Assembly (NCBI GenBank): GCA_902776945.1
Contig: CACYSH010000019.1
Span: 1-64,000 of the forward strand
Length of the DNA: 64,000 bases
Direction of reading: 5' to 3'
DNA from: an uncultured Ruminococcus sp.
GTDB lineage: Bacteria; Bacillota; Clostridia; Oscillospirales; Ruminococcaceae
The number at the start of each line of letters is the position of its first letter. Within the stretch, counting starts at the first letter, position 1. A model generated the notes under the pieces. The model ran no database searches, was not told where the DNA came from, and worked only from the letters and a program-made list of their open reading frames with translations. Below are positions 1 to 9,042 of the stretch, in pieces. The position numbers and the translations under genes were made by a program.

Positions 1-246
1 CCCCATTTTTGCCCTTGCTTTGCAGTTTCGGCAACTTTCGGATAATCAAAGTTATATTTATAGTTTTCAACATTTTTAACGCGAAAGCTGCGCCTGCGGC
101 GCGTATGGGGTTCTGCCCCCTTGACCCCATTTTTGCCCTTGCTTTGCAGTTTCGGCAACTTTCGGATAATCAAAGTTATATTTATAGTTTTCAACATTTT
201 AACGCGAAAGCTGCGCCTGCGGCGCGTATGGGGTTCTGCCCCTTGA
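1..246. repeat. Tandem duplication, two copies of about 123 bp
   Basis: Copy one (1-124) and copy two (125-246) are nearly identical, differing by two single-base deletions seen by eye. Each unit runs from CCCCATTTTTGCCCTTGC through an AT-rich middle to a GCGCCTGCGGCGCGTATGGGG palindrome and TTGAC. The GC-rich end is related to repeats near 13780 and 33450. The left copy may continue beyond the window. No gene is supported here. Confidence 0.9.
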
Positions 247-308
247 CCCCTTTTCCGCTTCGCGTGTTTTTGATCTGTTTTTATTGCAATAATTTTTTAC
301 AAAAAGGC

Positions 309-337
309 TTGAAATTTACCGAGGAATATTGTATAAT
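309..337 (+). promoter_or_regulatory. Sigma-A promoter of glyA
   Basis: TTGAAA, a 17-bp spacer and TATAAT sit 58 bp before the glyA start codon. An AAGGAG ribosome binding site follows just ahead of the ATG. Confidence 0.8.
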
Positions 338-395
338 GATATTGTGACACATGAGCGCTCGCTCGGAATATTAATGTTATAAGGAGAAATTACCA

Positions 396-1646
396 ATGGC
401 AAAGATGTTAGACACCATAGGATTTGTTGAAAATGTCGATCCCGAAGTGGGAAAGGCAATGCAGGACGAGCTTGCAAGGCAGAGAAGAAACCTTGAGCTT
501 ATCGCAAGCGAAAATATCGTTTCCCCCGCTGTTATGGCGGCAATGGGCAGCGTTCTTACAAATAAGTACGCCGAGGGCTACCCCGCAAAGCGCTATTACG
601 GCGGCTGCGAGTGCGTTGACGTTGTTGAGCAGATAGCTATCGACCGCGCCTGCAAGCTGTTCGGCGCTAAGTTCGCAAACGTTCAGCCGCATTCGGGCGC
701 TCAGGCTAACACCGCAGTTTACTTCGCTCTGTTGCAGCCCGGCGACACCGTTATGGGCATGAGCCTTGACAACGGCGGACACCTCACCCACGGCTCGCCC
801 GTAAATATTTCGGGTAAATATTTCAACTTTGTTCCCTACGGCGTTGACGACAACGGCTTTATCGACTATGACGCGCTCGAAAAGCAGGCGCAGGAGATCA
901 AGCCCAAGCTCATCGTGGCGGGCGCTTCGGCCTATCCGAGAGCTATCGACTTCGAGCGTTTCTCGCAGATCGCCAAGTCCGTAGGCGCTTATTTCATGGT
1001 AGATATGGCGCACATCGCGGGACTTGTTGCGGCGGGTCAGCACCAGTCGCCCGTTCCCTATGCGGACATCACCACGACCACCACTCACAAGACCCTCAGA
1101 GGTCCCCGCGGCGGTCTTATCCTTACCAATGACGAGGCTCTTGCCAAGAAGATCAACAGCGCTATCTTCCCCGGCACGCAGGGCGGACCGCTTATGCACG
1201 TTATCGCGGGCAAGGCGGTATGCTTCGGCGAGGCTTTAAAGCCCGAGTTCAAGGCTTACGGCGAGCAGATCGTCAAGAACGCTCAGGCTCTTGCAAAGGG
1301 GCTTGTCAGCCGCGGATTCGCGCTTGTTTCGGGCGGCACGGACAACCACCTCATGCTTGCCGACCTCAGACCCTTCGACATCACGGGCAAGCAGCTCCAG
1401 CACGATCTTGACGAGGTTTACATCACCGTCAATAAGAACGCTATCCCGAACGACCCGCAGAGTCCGTTTGTAACGAGCGGCGTTCGCATCGGCACTCCCG
1501 CCGTAACGACAAGAGGTCTTGTTGAGGAAGACATGGAAGTAATTGCCGAGTGCATTTATCTGACCGCGAAGGATTTCGCCGGCACTGCCGACAAGGTTCG
1601 CGAAATGGTAACGGCTGTCTGCAAGAAGTATCCTCTGTACGAATAA
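396..1646 (+). CDS. glyA: Serine hydroxymethyltransferase
   Basis: A PLP enzyme of the cytoplasm that interconverts serine and tetrahydrofolate with glycine and 5,10-methylene-THF, feeding one-carbon metabolism. The 416 residues match the usual family length. Visible hallmarks are the N-terminal LELIASEN motif (residues 33-40), YAEGYP near 58, and [15 protein letters not shown], in which Lys232 should hold PLP. The ATG has AAGGAG upstream at good spacing and a strong promoter of its own. It appears monocistronic, ending at hairpins shared with the convergent glgA. Identity is very secure. Confidence 0.98.
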   Translation: MAKMLDTIGFVENVDPEVGKAMQDELARQRRNLELIASENIVSPAVMAAMGSVLTNKYAEGYPAKRYYGGCECVDVVEQIAIDRACKLFGAKFANVQPHSGAQANTAVYFALLQPGDTVMGMSLDNGGHLTHGSPVNISGKYFNFVPYGVDDNGFIDYDALEKQAQEIKPKLIVAGASAYPRAIDFERFSQIAKSVGAYFMVDMAHIAGLVAAGQHQSPVPYADITTTTTHKTLRGPRGGLILTNDEALAKKINSAIFPGTQGGPLMHVIAGKAVCFGEALKPEFKAYGEQIVKNAQALAKGLVSRGFALVSGGTDNHLMLADLRPFDITGKQLQHDLDEVYITVNKNAIPNDPQSPFVTSGVRIGTPAVTTRGLVEEDMEVIAECIYLTAKDFAGTADKVREMVTAVCKKYPLYE

Positions 1647-1682
1647 GTCTTTATATAAACTGATATTTTTGATTTTCTTATA

Positions 1683-1713
1683 TAGGGCGGGGGCAGATTC
1701 GACTCCCGCCCTA
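1683..1713 (+). terminator. GC-rich hairpin after glyA
   Basis: TAGGGCGGG pairs with CCCGCCCTA about 37 bp after the glyA stop. It has no clean T-run, so it may be an R3-type repeat hairpin as well as a transcript end. Confidence 0.45.
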
Positions 1714-1733
1714 TTGCTATGTTATCAAAGCAA

Positions 1734-1766
1734 AAAGACCGTTCCCCAAGTTGAGGAACGGTCTTT
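1734..1766. terminator. Bidirectional terminator between glyA and glgA
   Basis: AAAGACCGTTCC pairs with GGAACGGTCTTT around a 9-nt loop, giving a U-rich tail on either strand. It lies just after the glgA stop and serves both convergent genes. Confidence 0.85.
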
Positions 1767-1773
1767 ATAATAA

Positions 1774-3222
1774 TTATTTGTCGCCGATAAGCCAATCATA
1801 CATTTCGCGGTATTTGGCAGCGGATGCCTGCCACGAGAAATCAGCCTCCATGCCCTGACGGATAATGCCGTTCCAGTCGTCGCGGCGCTCAACATAGATC
1901 GAATGCGCGTACATCACAGCATTGTACATATCATGTGCGTTATAATTCGTAAAGCTGAATCCTGTACCTGTCTTGTCGAAGCGGTTGAACGGCTGAACGG
2001 TGTCCTTCAAACCGCCTGTCTCGCGGACGATAGGCACGGTGCCGTATCTCAGCGACATCAGCTGCGAAAGTCCGCACGGCTCGAACAGCGACGGCATAAG
2101 GAATGCGTCGCAGGCGGCGTAGATCTTATGCGACATAACATCGCTGTAATAAATGTTCGCCGAAACCTTGTCGCTGTATTTCCACGCGAAGTGGCGGAAC
2201 ATATCCTCGTACTTGCGGTCGCCCGTGCCAAGAACTACCAGCTGAATATCCTGCTGGCAGAGATTCTCCATCATCGCCGCGATGAGGTCAAAGCCCTTCT
2301 GGTCGGTAAGACGGCTGACAATGCCTATCATGAAGCGGTCGTCGCCGGATGCGATGTTCAGTTCCTTTTGCAGGGCGCGTTTGTTCTCCAGCTTCATCTG
2401 AACGGCGTTGTCCTTGCCGTATCTGAACGGAATATTCACATCGGTCTCGGGGTTGTAAACGTCGTAGTCGATACCGTTCACGATGCCGCGCAGGTCGTGG
2501 CTCCTTGCGCGGAGAAGTCCGTCAAGCCCCTCGCCATAGAACTGGGTCTTGATCTCCTCGGCGTAGGATTCCGAAACGGTCGTGATAGCGTCGGAATAAA
2601 CAAGCCCGCCTTTGAGCATATTGCCGTCCGCGCCCATGAGCAGCTTGTCGTAGGTCATGTAATAATTGGAAAGACCCGAAAGCCCCATGAACCGCAGGGA
2701 ATTGTCGTTGCCCTGGAATTTCAGGTTGTGAATGGTCGTGACGGTCTTTATCCCGCGGAAAAAGTCTCCGCCCTGGAAGCTGTCATTGAGGTAAACGGGT
2801 AAAAGTCCCGCCTGCCAGTCGTGGCAATGGATAAGGTCGGGACGGAAGCCGATAACGGGCAGCGCGGACAGCGCGGCGCGGTCGAAGAACATAAAGCGCT
2901 CGATGTCCCAGTGATGCTCAATATAGGGTCTGTCGCCCGAGAAGTAGTATTCGTTGTCGATGAAATAGAACTTAATGCCGTCGTACTCCGCCTCAAGCAC
3001 TCCGACATATCTGCTCTCACCCGCAAAATCCATATAAAAATGGGTCTTGTACTGCATCAGGTCTTTAAGATTCTGAGCTATGCAGGCATACTTTGGTAGT
3101 ATTACTCTTACATCGTATTCCGACTTATCGAAATACTTCGGGAGCGACCCGACTACATCGGCAAGCCCGCCCGTCTTGATAAACGGAACGGATTCCGACG
3201 ACGCAAACAAAACATTTTTCAT
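1774..3222 (-). CDS. glgA: Glycogen synthase (ADP-glucose type)
   Basis: GT5 glycosyltransferase that adds glucose from ADP-glucose to growing alpha-1,4-glucan; cytoplasmic. The 482-residue protein has the KTGGLADVVGSLP motif at residues 16-28, typical for ADP-glucose binding, and the C-terminal LFEPCGLSQL and ETGGL motifs of GT5 enzymes. An upstream in-frame codon exists, but the ATG of MKNVLFASSE is chosen because GGAGGA precedes it at good spacing. No other glg genes are adjacent, so the pathway must be completed elsewhere. It has its own promoter. Confidence 0.95.
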   Translation of the reverse strand: MKNVLFASSESVPFIKTGGLADVVGSLPKYFDKSEYDVRVILPKYACIAQNLKDLMQYKTHFYMDFAGESRYVGVLEAEYDGIKFYFIDNEYYFSGDRPYIEHHWDIERFMFFDRAALSALPVIGFRPDLIHCHDWQAGLLPVYLNDSFQGGDFFRGIKTVTTIHNLKFQGNDNSLRFMGLSGLSNYYMTYDKLLMGADGNMLKGGLVYSDAITTVSESYAEEIKTQFYGEGLDGLLRARSHDLRGIVNGIDYDVYNPETDVNIPFRYGKDNAVQMKLENKRALQKELNIASGDDRFMIGIVSRLTDQKGFDLIAAMMENLCQQDIQLVVLGTGDRKYEDMFRHFAWKYSDKVSANIYYSDVMSHKIYAACDAFLMPSLFEPCGLSQLMSLRYGTVPIVRETGGLKDTVQPFNRFDKTGTGFSFTNYNAHDMYNAVMYAHSIYVERRDDWNGIIRQGMEADFSWQASAAKYREMYDWLIGDK

Positions 3223-3308
3223 GGTTTTTCCTCCGTGTTCGTAAGGTAAGGCTCTATCGAACATTAATTTAGCAGACAGAGCAAAAAATAGCTAAACTGT
3301 ATATAATT

Positions 3309-3337
3309 ATTATAGCATATTTTGTCTGTTTCGTCAA
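3309..3337 (-). promoter_or_regulatory. Sigma-A promoter of glgA
   Basis: On the minus strand, TTGACG, a 17-bp spacer and TATAAT lie about 90 bp before the glgA ATG. Confidence 0.8.
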
Positions 3338-3489
3338 CTGTGTTGCAATCATTATCGGTAAATTTTTTGAGAATTTTATAAAAATATTCACAACACCGAA
3401 CGCATAAGCAGTGTTATTTTTGTTAAGAAAGTAAAAAAATATACAAAAGTAGCTAACATTTTATTAAAAACTGTTTTTAAACATAATAC

Positions 3490-3685
3490 TATAAATGAGC
3501 ATTTCCGTCAATTTGCACAAAACAGGAATATCAGAAGGCTTGTAGGGCGGCTGCGGCATCAACTTGTTGATGCAAACTTGTTGGCATTAACTTTGTTAAT
3601 GCAGCCATTGCCCCCGCCGTTCTTATCGCAAGGCTTTATCTAACGATGATTATTTATGCGATTTGATGAAAAGCGCTCATTTATA
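3490..3685. mobile_element. MITE-like element with TATAAATGAGC ends
   Basis: About 196 bp bounded by an exact 11-bp inverted repeat, TATAAATGAGC at the left and its complement at the right. The inside holds an R3-type TGTAGGGCGGC stretch and a TTGTTGATGCAAACTTGTTGGC-like run of short repeats. The same end motif recurs at 16154 and in related form near 13905, 33390, 33750 and 34030. No coding capacity; it would need a transposase supplied elsewhere. Confidence 0.55.
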
Positions 3686-3694
3686 GCATAATAA

Positions 3695-3840
3695 TAGACC
3701 TGTCCACTAACCACTATATCGTAGGGTGGGAGCTTGCCACAACCTGTCACACGTTTGAAACAATCATTTGGTCGGACAGGTCGGGGCAAGCCCCGACCCT
3801 ACAAGATATTGTAAGTCAATAAGGTTAGTGAACAGATCTA
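3695..3840. mobile_element. MITE-like element with 18-bp terminal inverted repeats
   Basis: TAGACCTGTCCACTAACC at the left pairs with the complement of GGTTAGTGAACAGATCTA at the right, matching at 16 of 18 positions. Inside are two R3 hairpin arms in opposite orientation, GTAGGGTGGGAGCTTGCC and GGCAAGCCCCGACCCTAC, so the whole unit can fold as one long stem. No open reading frame of note. Confidence 0.55.
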
Positions 3841-3841
3841 A

Positions 3842-3870
3842 TGTAGGGGCGCACCTATGTGTGCGCCCCT
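3842..3870 (-). repeat. R3 hairpin after recX
   Basis: TGTAGGGGCGCACC and GTGTGCGCCCCT form a tight stem 36 bp past the recX stop codon. The same hairpin, with a T-run, occurs at 8745-8779. It could end the recA-recX transcript. Confidence 0.5.
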
Positions 3871-3905
3871 GAATTTCCCCGCCGCCGTGAAAATTCACCG
3901 CCTAC

Positions 3906-4523
3906 TTATTCTTCCTCCGCAAGCAGCTCTATCGCTTCCGCTGCTTCTCCGAATGAGTACCCGCTCCGCACCAACGCGGCTTTCAGCTTCTGCATGGCTT
4001 TACGGTCATCAGGCTCATAATACTTCATATACTTTTTCCGCGCAAGCCCGGCGGCACGTTCGGGCGCGGTATCGGTATACTCCGCCAGCGCCTGTTCGAT
4101 CAGCGCGGCAGGTATCCCCTTTTCGCGCATATACGGCTTCGCCCGAAAATACCCCAGCATCTTACCCTCGCAAAGCCGCCGCGCAAGCATTTCCGCATAA
4201 CGGCGGTCATTCAGAAAACCCTTCGCGGCAAGCTCGTCGGCGGTATCAAAAGCTATATCTTCGCCGTAAGTCGCGGTGAGCTTTTCCACCATTTCGGCAT
4301 AAGAATAATCGCGGTAATCAAGAAGATACATCGCCCGTTCCCGCGCCTTACGCCTTGTATCGGCGGCGGTTATCTCATCAATCGCAGCGGCAGGAACGCT
4401 CATGCCGCTTTTGATGTTGAACTGCAAAACAATATCCGCATTTACAAAGACAGGCTCGCCCTCATCGAGGACGAGCTTCATCGTTCTGCCTTTATACTGC
4501 TCAATGCTTTTGACGATCGGCAT
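3906..4523 (-). CDS. recX: Regulatory protein RecX
   Basis: Small helical protein that binds RecA filaments and tunes recombinase activity. The 205-residue product begins with the SIEQYKGR segment common to clostridial RecX proteins, then shows the three-helix repeats (RERAMYLLDYRDYSYAEM; LNDRRYAEMLARRL; near-C-terminal DRKAMQKLKAALVRSGYSFGE). It follows recA by 6 bp and has GGAG overlapping the end of recA, so the two are surely cotranscribed. The synteny supports the call as much as the sequence does. Confidence 0.93.
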   Translation of the reverse strand: MPIVKSIEQYKGRTMKLVLDEGEPVFVNADIVLQFNIKSGMSVPAAAIDEITAADTRRKARERAMYLLDYRDYSYAEMVEKLTATYGEDIAFDTADELAAKGFLNDRRYAEMLARRLCEGKMLGYFRAKPYMREKGIPAALIEQALAEYTDTAPERAAGLARKKYMKYYEPDDRKAMQKLKAALVRSGYSFGEAAEAIELLAEEE

Positions 4524-4529
4524 GACGAT

Positions 4530-5774
4530 TTAGTCTCCGATGTCGGATATATCCACGGGCGAAAAGCTCTCAAAATCGTCGTCGCTGCCCGAAAGGTCGC
4601 TGTCGTCGCCCGTGTAGCCGCTTTCGGTCTCGCCCTCGTCATCGGAAAGACCCGCCGCCTTCTCCGCCTTTTCTTCGAGCTTGGATTTCTTCTTAGCCAC
4701 CGCCTTAGCCGCGTCGCTGTCGGGATTGCTTTCGGCAATGAGCATTGCTTCCTTGATCTTGTCCTCAAATTCCTTCATTATGTCGGGGTGTTCTTTAAGG
4801 AATATCTTTGCGTTGTCGCGCCCCTGTCCGAGCTTGACATCTCCGTAGCTGAACCACGCGCCGCCCTTCTTCGCTATGCCGAGATCGACCGCGAGATCAA
4901 GCACCTCGCCCGTGCGGGAGATCCCCTCGCCGAACATGATGTCAAATTCGCACTCCTTGAAAGGCGGAGCGACCTTGTTCTTGACGATCTTTACTTTTGT
5001 GCGGTTGCCGATTATCTCGCCGCCGTCCTTTATCTGCTCCACGCGGCGAACGTCCATTCTCACCGAAGCGTAGAATTTGAGCGCTCTGCCGCCGGGGGTG
5101 GTCTCGGGGTTGCCGTACATCACGCCGATCTTTTCGCGTATCTGGTTGATGAAAATTGCCGCGCATTCCGATTTTGAAAGCACCGAAGTCAGCTTGCGCA
5201 TAGCCTGAGACATCAGCCTTGCCAGCTGACCAACGTGCATATCTCCCATTTCGCCGTCGATCTCCGCCTTTGTTACCATAGCCGCAACCGAGTCGATAAC
5301 GATAAGCCCCACGCTTCCGGAGCGGGCGAGGACTTCGGCTATTTCAAGCGCCTGTTCGCCGCTGTCGGGCTGTGAAACGAGCAGGTCGTCCAGATTGATG
5401 CCGAGCTTCTGCGCGTAGGTCGGGTCGAGGGCGTGTTCAACGTCGATAAACGCGACGGTCTCGCCGAGCTTCTGCGTTTCGGCGGCGCAGTGAAGGGCTA
5501 CCGTCGTTTTGCCCGAGGATTCGGGCCCGTACAGCTCGATAATTCTTCCGCGGGGTATGCCGCCGATCCCGAGCGCCATATCAAGGGTCATCGAGCCTGT
5601 CGGGATAGCCGCAATATCGAGCTTTTCGTTCGTGCCGAGCCTCATTATCGAGCCTTTGCCGAACTTTTTCTCAATGTAGCTCAAAGCCGTTTCGAGCGCT
5701 TTGTTTCTTTCGTCCTTGTCGGTTATCTTCTGAACGGGCTTGACCTCGTTTTTCTTTTTCTTATCAACTGCCAT
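4530..5774 (-). CDS. recA: Recombinase RecA
   Basis: ATP-dependent strand-exchange protein for homologous recombination and the SOS response. The start at MAVDKKKK gives 414 residues; upstream in-frame ATGs lack a ribosome site, while this one has AAAGGA, though about 13 bp away. Walker A is GPESSGKT at residues 83-90, and [10 protein letters not shown] and the QAMRKL and [11 protein letters not shown] loops are present. The family core ends near residue 345; the remaining tail is long and very acidic, rich in Asp, Glu and Ser. recX follows directly. Confidence 0.98.
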   Translation of the reverse strand: MAVDKKKKNEVKPVQKITDKDERNKALETALSYIEKKFGKGSIMRLGTNEKLDIAAIPTGSMTLDMALGIGGIPRGRIIELYGPESSGKTTVALHCAAETQKLGETVAFIDVEHALDPTYAQKLGINLDDLLVSQPDSGEQALEIAEVLARSGSVGLIVIDSVAAMVTKAEIDGEMGDMHVGQLARLMSQAMRKLTSVLSKSECAAIFINQIREKIGVMYGNPETTPGGRALKFYASVRMDVRRVEQIKDGGEIIGNRTKVKIVKNKVAPPFKECEFDIMFGEGISRTGEVLDLAVDLGIAKKGGAWFSYGDVKLGQGRDNAKIFLKEHPDIMKEFEDKIKEAMLIAESNPDSDAAKAVAKKKSKLEEKAEKAAGLSDDEGETESGYTGDDSDLSGSDDDFESFSPVDISDIGD

Positions 5775-5832
5775 TTTAGCAATACCGTCCTTTCGGATCA
5801 TATTCGTGGGAGTTCTTTTTTCCCTCAAATAT

Positions 5833-5865
5833 ATTATATCATAGTAACTGTTCCAAAAACGGAAC
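5833..5865 (-). promoter_or_regulatory. Probable recA promoter with an overlapping inverted repeat
   Basis: On the minus strand a TATAAT (5838-5833) lies about 60 bp before the recA ATG. Upstream, GTTCC and GGAAC face each other around 6 bp (5850-5865), where the -35 region should be; no good -35 hexamer is seen. The placement suggests an operator. It is not the GAAC-N4-GTTC form of the Bacillus LexA box, so a LexA role is only a guess. Confidence 0.45.
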
Positions 5866-5879
5866 AATAAGAAATTTTT

Positions 5880-6815
5880 TCAGATCGTCTCCGAGCCTTG
5901 ATTTTCAGCCGTTTCGGCGGGTGCTTCGGTCTTTTCTATCACAATGCAGGTAACGTTGTCCCTGCCGCCGCCGGCGAGTGCGCCTTCCATGAGCTTTTCG
6001 GCGGGGGAGCCGGATTTCTCTTTGAGAATGTCGGCTATTTCGTAATCGGTAAGCATATCTGTAAGCCCGTCCGAGCAGAGCAGCAGCACGCAGCTCGTGC
6101 CGAATTTAACGGGTTCGCAGGCGGCGGCGATAACATTATCGCCGAGCTTTGTCATGCCGATGAAATGCGTCAGCGAATGGTGATCCCGCGGGGAAGGCTC
6201 CTCACCCGCCGCGAGCTTCGCCATAGCAACGGTGTGATCTGAGGTGAGCTGTTTAATGCTGCCGTCCGCCCTGTTGAAAAAATAAATGCGCGAATCGCCG
6301 AGCCAGTAGGCGTAAGCCATACCGCCGCGCAGACAAACCGCCGTGAAAGTCGAGCCGCCCGCAATTCCGCCGCGTTCGCGTATCATCTCGCGGACATCAG
6401 CGCCCGCCTTGCGGCAGACCTCATTCATCAGTTCGGGATATTTTTCCGGCTCGGCGGCGATAAATTTTTCGTGAAAGTCTTTGAGAGTATTTGCGGTTAT
6501 TTCCGAAGCGACTTCGCCGAAATCCTCGCCGCCCATGCCGTCGAACAGCCCGAAAACGTGTGCTCCGTCGGCGGTATCGGTGTAGGTATCATTTTCGGAT
6601 TCGCCGAATTTGTGGAGACATTTGCCGTCGGCGTAGAAACTGTCCTCGTTTGTTTCGCGGATGAATCCCGTGTCTGTGGCGTAGCTGACTTGCAGAATGC
6701 AGTCCTTATCCTCCAAAACCTTGTCGGAAGTAAGTGGCAGCGCGGGGACAGTTTCGGGTGAGGCAGTCTTGCCGCAGCTGAGTAGCTTTTTAAAAAAATC
6801 GGATATTTCGGACAC
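5880..6815 (-). CDS. PP2C-family serine/threonine phosphatase
   Basis: Metal-dependent protein phosphatase of the PPM/PP2C (Stp/PrpC) family. Motifs in order: NEDSF near residues 56-60, FDGMGGED near 91-98, GDSRIYF, SDHTVA, LLCSDGLTDML near 240 and GGRDNVTCIV near 288; the metal-binding Asp residues in DGMGG, SDG and RDN are all present. The start chosen is GTG, eight bases after GGAGG; a TTG further upstream would place the ribosome site inside the gene. The 311 residues are longer than Stp because of an extra N-terminal 40 residues. No partner PknB-type kinase is visible, which is unusual, since they are often adjacent. Confidence 0.92.
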   Translation of the reverse strand: MSEISDFFKKLLSCGKTASPETVPALPLTSDKVLEDKDCILQVSYATDTGFIRETNEDSFYADGKCLHKFGESENDTYTDTADGAHVFGLFDGMGGEDFGEVASEITANTLKDFHEKFIAAEPEKYPELMNEVCRKAGADVREMIRERGGIAGGSTFTAVCLRGGMAYAYWLGDSRIYFFNRADGSIKQLTSDHTVAMAKLAAGEEPSPRDHHSLTHFIGMTKLGDNVIAAACEPVKFGTSCVLLLCSDGLTDMLTDYEIADILKEKSGSPAEKLMEGALAGGGRDNVTCIVIEKTEAPAETAENQGSETI

Positions 6816-6865
6816 GGCAGACACCTCCAAATAAATACTTGACCCCGGTTCCGCTTCGCGGGCGT

Positions 6866-8623
6866 TTAAAACAGCTCCACGGTTTCAATGCCGAGAACAT
6901 CAAGCTGCTTTTCAAGAACCTTCTTAACGGCGGCACAAACGTTTATCCACGCCTTCTTCTTATCGGCATCAGGCTCATTCGCAATATGACAATCATGATA
7001 GAACTTAGCAAAACAATCCGCAAGACGGTAAGCGTCCTCACAGATCATATTCGGAGCCTTCTCGCGGTAAGCCATAGCATACGCCTCGCCGCTGAGAGCC
7101 AGTTTCAGCAGCACAGCGCGTTCGCTGTCGGTATAAACAGCCTTACTGTCAAAGCTCTCGGGAACGCCGTTCTGATTCAGTATCGAATTGATACGCGCAA
7201 CGGTATAAAGCAGGAACGAGCCTGTCTTGCCCTCCGCCGCCATGAACTTTATAAGGTCGAAAACATAGTCCTTTGCGCGGTGGTTGATAAGGTCGCCGAA
7301 CTTGATAGCGGCAACCGCCACGCGGCGTGCGATGTCCGCCTTGTCCTCCTCCGCGGAATGGGTGGATTTGTCAACTATGCCCTTTGCGTAATCGTAGACC
7401 ATGCCGAAAAGCAGTTCAAGCCGCATAACGCCGCCGTCGCGGGTCTTGTAGGGCTTGCCGTCCGCGCCGTTCATCGTGCCGAAGCCCAGATGTTCGAGCT
7501 TTACATTCTCGGGGATAAGCCCCGCCTTTCTCGCACAGCGGAAAACCTGCGTAAAGTGCAGGCTCTGGCGGTTGTCCACGACATACCAAATTTCGTCGGG
7601 GTGCCATTCGTTATTGCGCTGGATTATCGTTGCGAGGTCGGTCGTGGCGTAGATGTAAGAGCCGTCGGTCTTCTGTATGATGACGGGCGGAATGTCGATC
7701 TTGTCGGTTTCTTCCGCAACGTCAACGACCATAGCGCCGTCGCTTTCGTGCATGAGCTTCTTTTCTTCAAGGATCTTCATAAGCTCGGGGATATACTTGT
7801 CGGAAATGCTGCTTTCGCCGAGCCAGTAATCAAAATCGACGTTCAGCGCGTCGTAATTCTTCCTGATGTCCGCAACCGATACCCTGATTATCTCCTGCCA
7901 CAGCAGATTGTAGGCGGGGTCGCCGTTTTGCAGCTCGAAGGTAACAGTCTTTGCCTTCTGCTTGAAGTCCTCGTCCTGCTTGCTCCTTGCGCTGGCGAAG
8001 GGATAAATTTCGTTAAGCTCATCGGCGGTAAGCCCCACGCCCTTAAAGCCTGCGGGGTCGAAGCCCTCCTTGAAGCAGTCCCATTCGGGGTGACGTTCTT
8101 TAAGCTCGGCGATAACGAGACCTATCTGCAAGCCCCAGTCGCCCAGATGAACGTCGCCGATAGCGGTTCTGCCCGTAGCGCGGACAAGCCTTTTGAGCGC
8201 CTCGCCGATGACCGCCGAGCGCAGATGTCCGATATGCAGCGGCTTTGCGACGTTGGGACCGCCGTAGTCGAGGACGATCGTTTCGGGCTTTTCAGCCTGC
8301 GGGATACCCACGTTTTCATCGGCGAGCATTTCCGAAACATAGGAAAGAATATATTCATCGGTGAGGTCGATATTGATGAATCCCGCGCCGACTGCTTCGG
8401 CTTTTGCTATGTCGGGGTCGGCGGCGAGCTTTTCGGCGACTTCGGCTGCTATCATGCGGGGAGCCTTGCGGTAGAGTTTAGCGCCGCCGAATGCGCCGTT
8501 GCACTGGAACTGGCAGAGGTCGGGGCGGTCGGAAACGGTAACGGCTCCGAGGTCGGCGGAGTAGCCGCAGCTTTCGAAAGCGGCGGCGGTCTTATCGGTA
8601 AGAATTTTTGTCAGAGTAAGCAT
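6866..8623 (-). CDS. argS: Arginyl-tRNA synthetase
   Basis: Class I aminoacyl-tRNA synthetase that charges tRNA-Arg. The 585 residues include the HIGH signature at 130-133 (GPNVAKPLHIGHLRSAVIG region), the degenerate KMSKS-like loop GKPYKTRDGG, the N-terminal Arg_tRNA_synt_N segment and the C-terminal DALR anticodon-binding domain ending DVLGIETVELF. An AGGG lies ahead of the ATG. It is a single-gene unit with a near-perfect promoter; the leader is too short for a T-box. Confidence 0.97.
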   Translation of the reverse strand: MLTLTKILTDKTAAAFESCGYSADLGAVTVSDRPDLCQFQCNGAFGGAKLYRKAPRMIAAEVAEKLAADPDIAKAEAVGAGFINIDLTDEYILSYVSEMLADENVGIPQAEKPETIVLDYGGPNVAKPLHIGHLRSAVIGEALKRLVRATGRTAIGDVHLGDWGLQIGLVIAELKERHPEWDCFKEGFDPAGFKGVGLTADELNEIYPFASARSKQDEDFKQKAKTVTFELQNGDPAYNLLWQEIIRVSVADIRKNYDALNVDFDYWLGESSISDKYIPELMKILEEKKLMHESDGAMVVDVAEETDKIDIPPVIIQKTDGSYIYATTDLATIIQRNNEWHPDEIWYVVDNRQSLHFTQVFRCARKAGLIPENVKLEHLGFGTMNGADGKPYKTRDGGVMRLELLFGMVYDYAKGIVDKSTHSAEEDKADIARRVAVAAIKFGDLINHRAKDYVFDLIKFMAAEGKTGSFLLYTVARINSILNQNGVPESFDSKAVYTDSERAVLLKLALSGEAYAMAYREKAPNMICEDAYRLADCFAKFYHDCHIANEPDADKKKAWINVCAAVKKVLEKQLDVLGIETVELF

Positions 8624-8660
8624 AAGTTTTATTCCCTTTCGTTAAGATATTATCTTTATA

Positions 8661-8689
8661 ATTATAGCATTTAATCGGCATATTGTCAA
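8661..8689 (-). promoter_or_regulatory. Sigma-A promoter of argS
   Basis: TTGACA, 17-bp spacer, TATAAT on the minus strand, about 40 bp before the argS ATG: a full consensus match. Confidence 0.88.
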
Positions 8690-8744
8690 GGTATTGTGTT
8701 TATTTTGCACGGAAATCAATTTTGCTCCATATGTTGGTAGTCTT

Positions 8745-8779
8745 GTAGGGGCGCACCTATGTGTGCGCCCATTTTTTTT
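8745..8779 (+). repeat. R3 hairpin with T-run
   Basis: GGGCGCAC pairs with GTGCGCCC over a short loop, followed by eight T residues on the plus strand. It has the form of an intrinsic terminator, though no plus-strand gene ends here. Near-identical copy at 3842-3870. Confidence 0.6.
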
Positions 8780-8920
8780 GGTCAAAAGGCGCAGTTTGCG
8801 GGCGCTTAAGATCGACTATGTGCGGCTTGATTCCGAATTGGGAGAAGCCCCTTGACCCAGGTTCCGCTTCGCGGTTTTCCGACTTTGCATTTTACTGACC
8901 CAATCCGCGCTCACGATAAT

Positions 8921-8982
8921 TGTAAACAGTTTGTAAACAAATCTAATTATTTCTTTACAAGCCGCCTTCCGCATTCTATACT
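8921..8982 (+). promoter_or_regulatory. Promoter of the lipoprotein gene with a direct-repeat operator candidate
   Basis: TTTACA (8954-8959), a 17-bp spacer and TATACT (8977-8982) lie 60 bp before the start codon. Just upstream, TGTAAAC occurs twice (8921 and 8932), exactly 11 bp apart, so the two half-sites would lie on one face of the helix. An activator or repressor site is inferred. Confidence 0.6.
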
Positions 8983-9042
8983 TATATTAGGATATTTCAG
9001 GCACCGGACGTATTGTTCCCGGCTGTAAAGGAGTGATTTTTT

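Noticed and set aside
6839..8674. A 611-codon open frame on the plus strand opposite argS
   Set aside because: argS is certain on the other strand; the plus frame has no ribosome site, no recognisable domain and mirrors argS codons. Long antisense frames are a side effect of codon use here.
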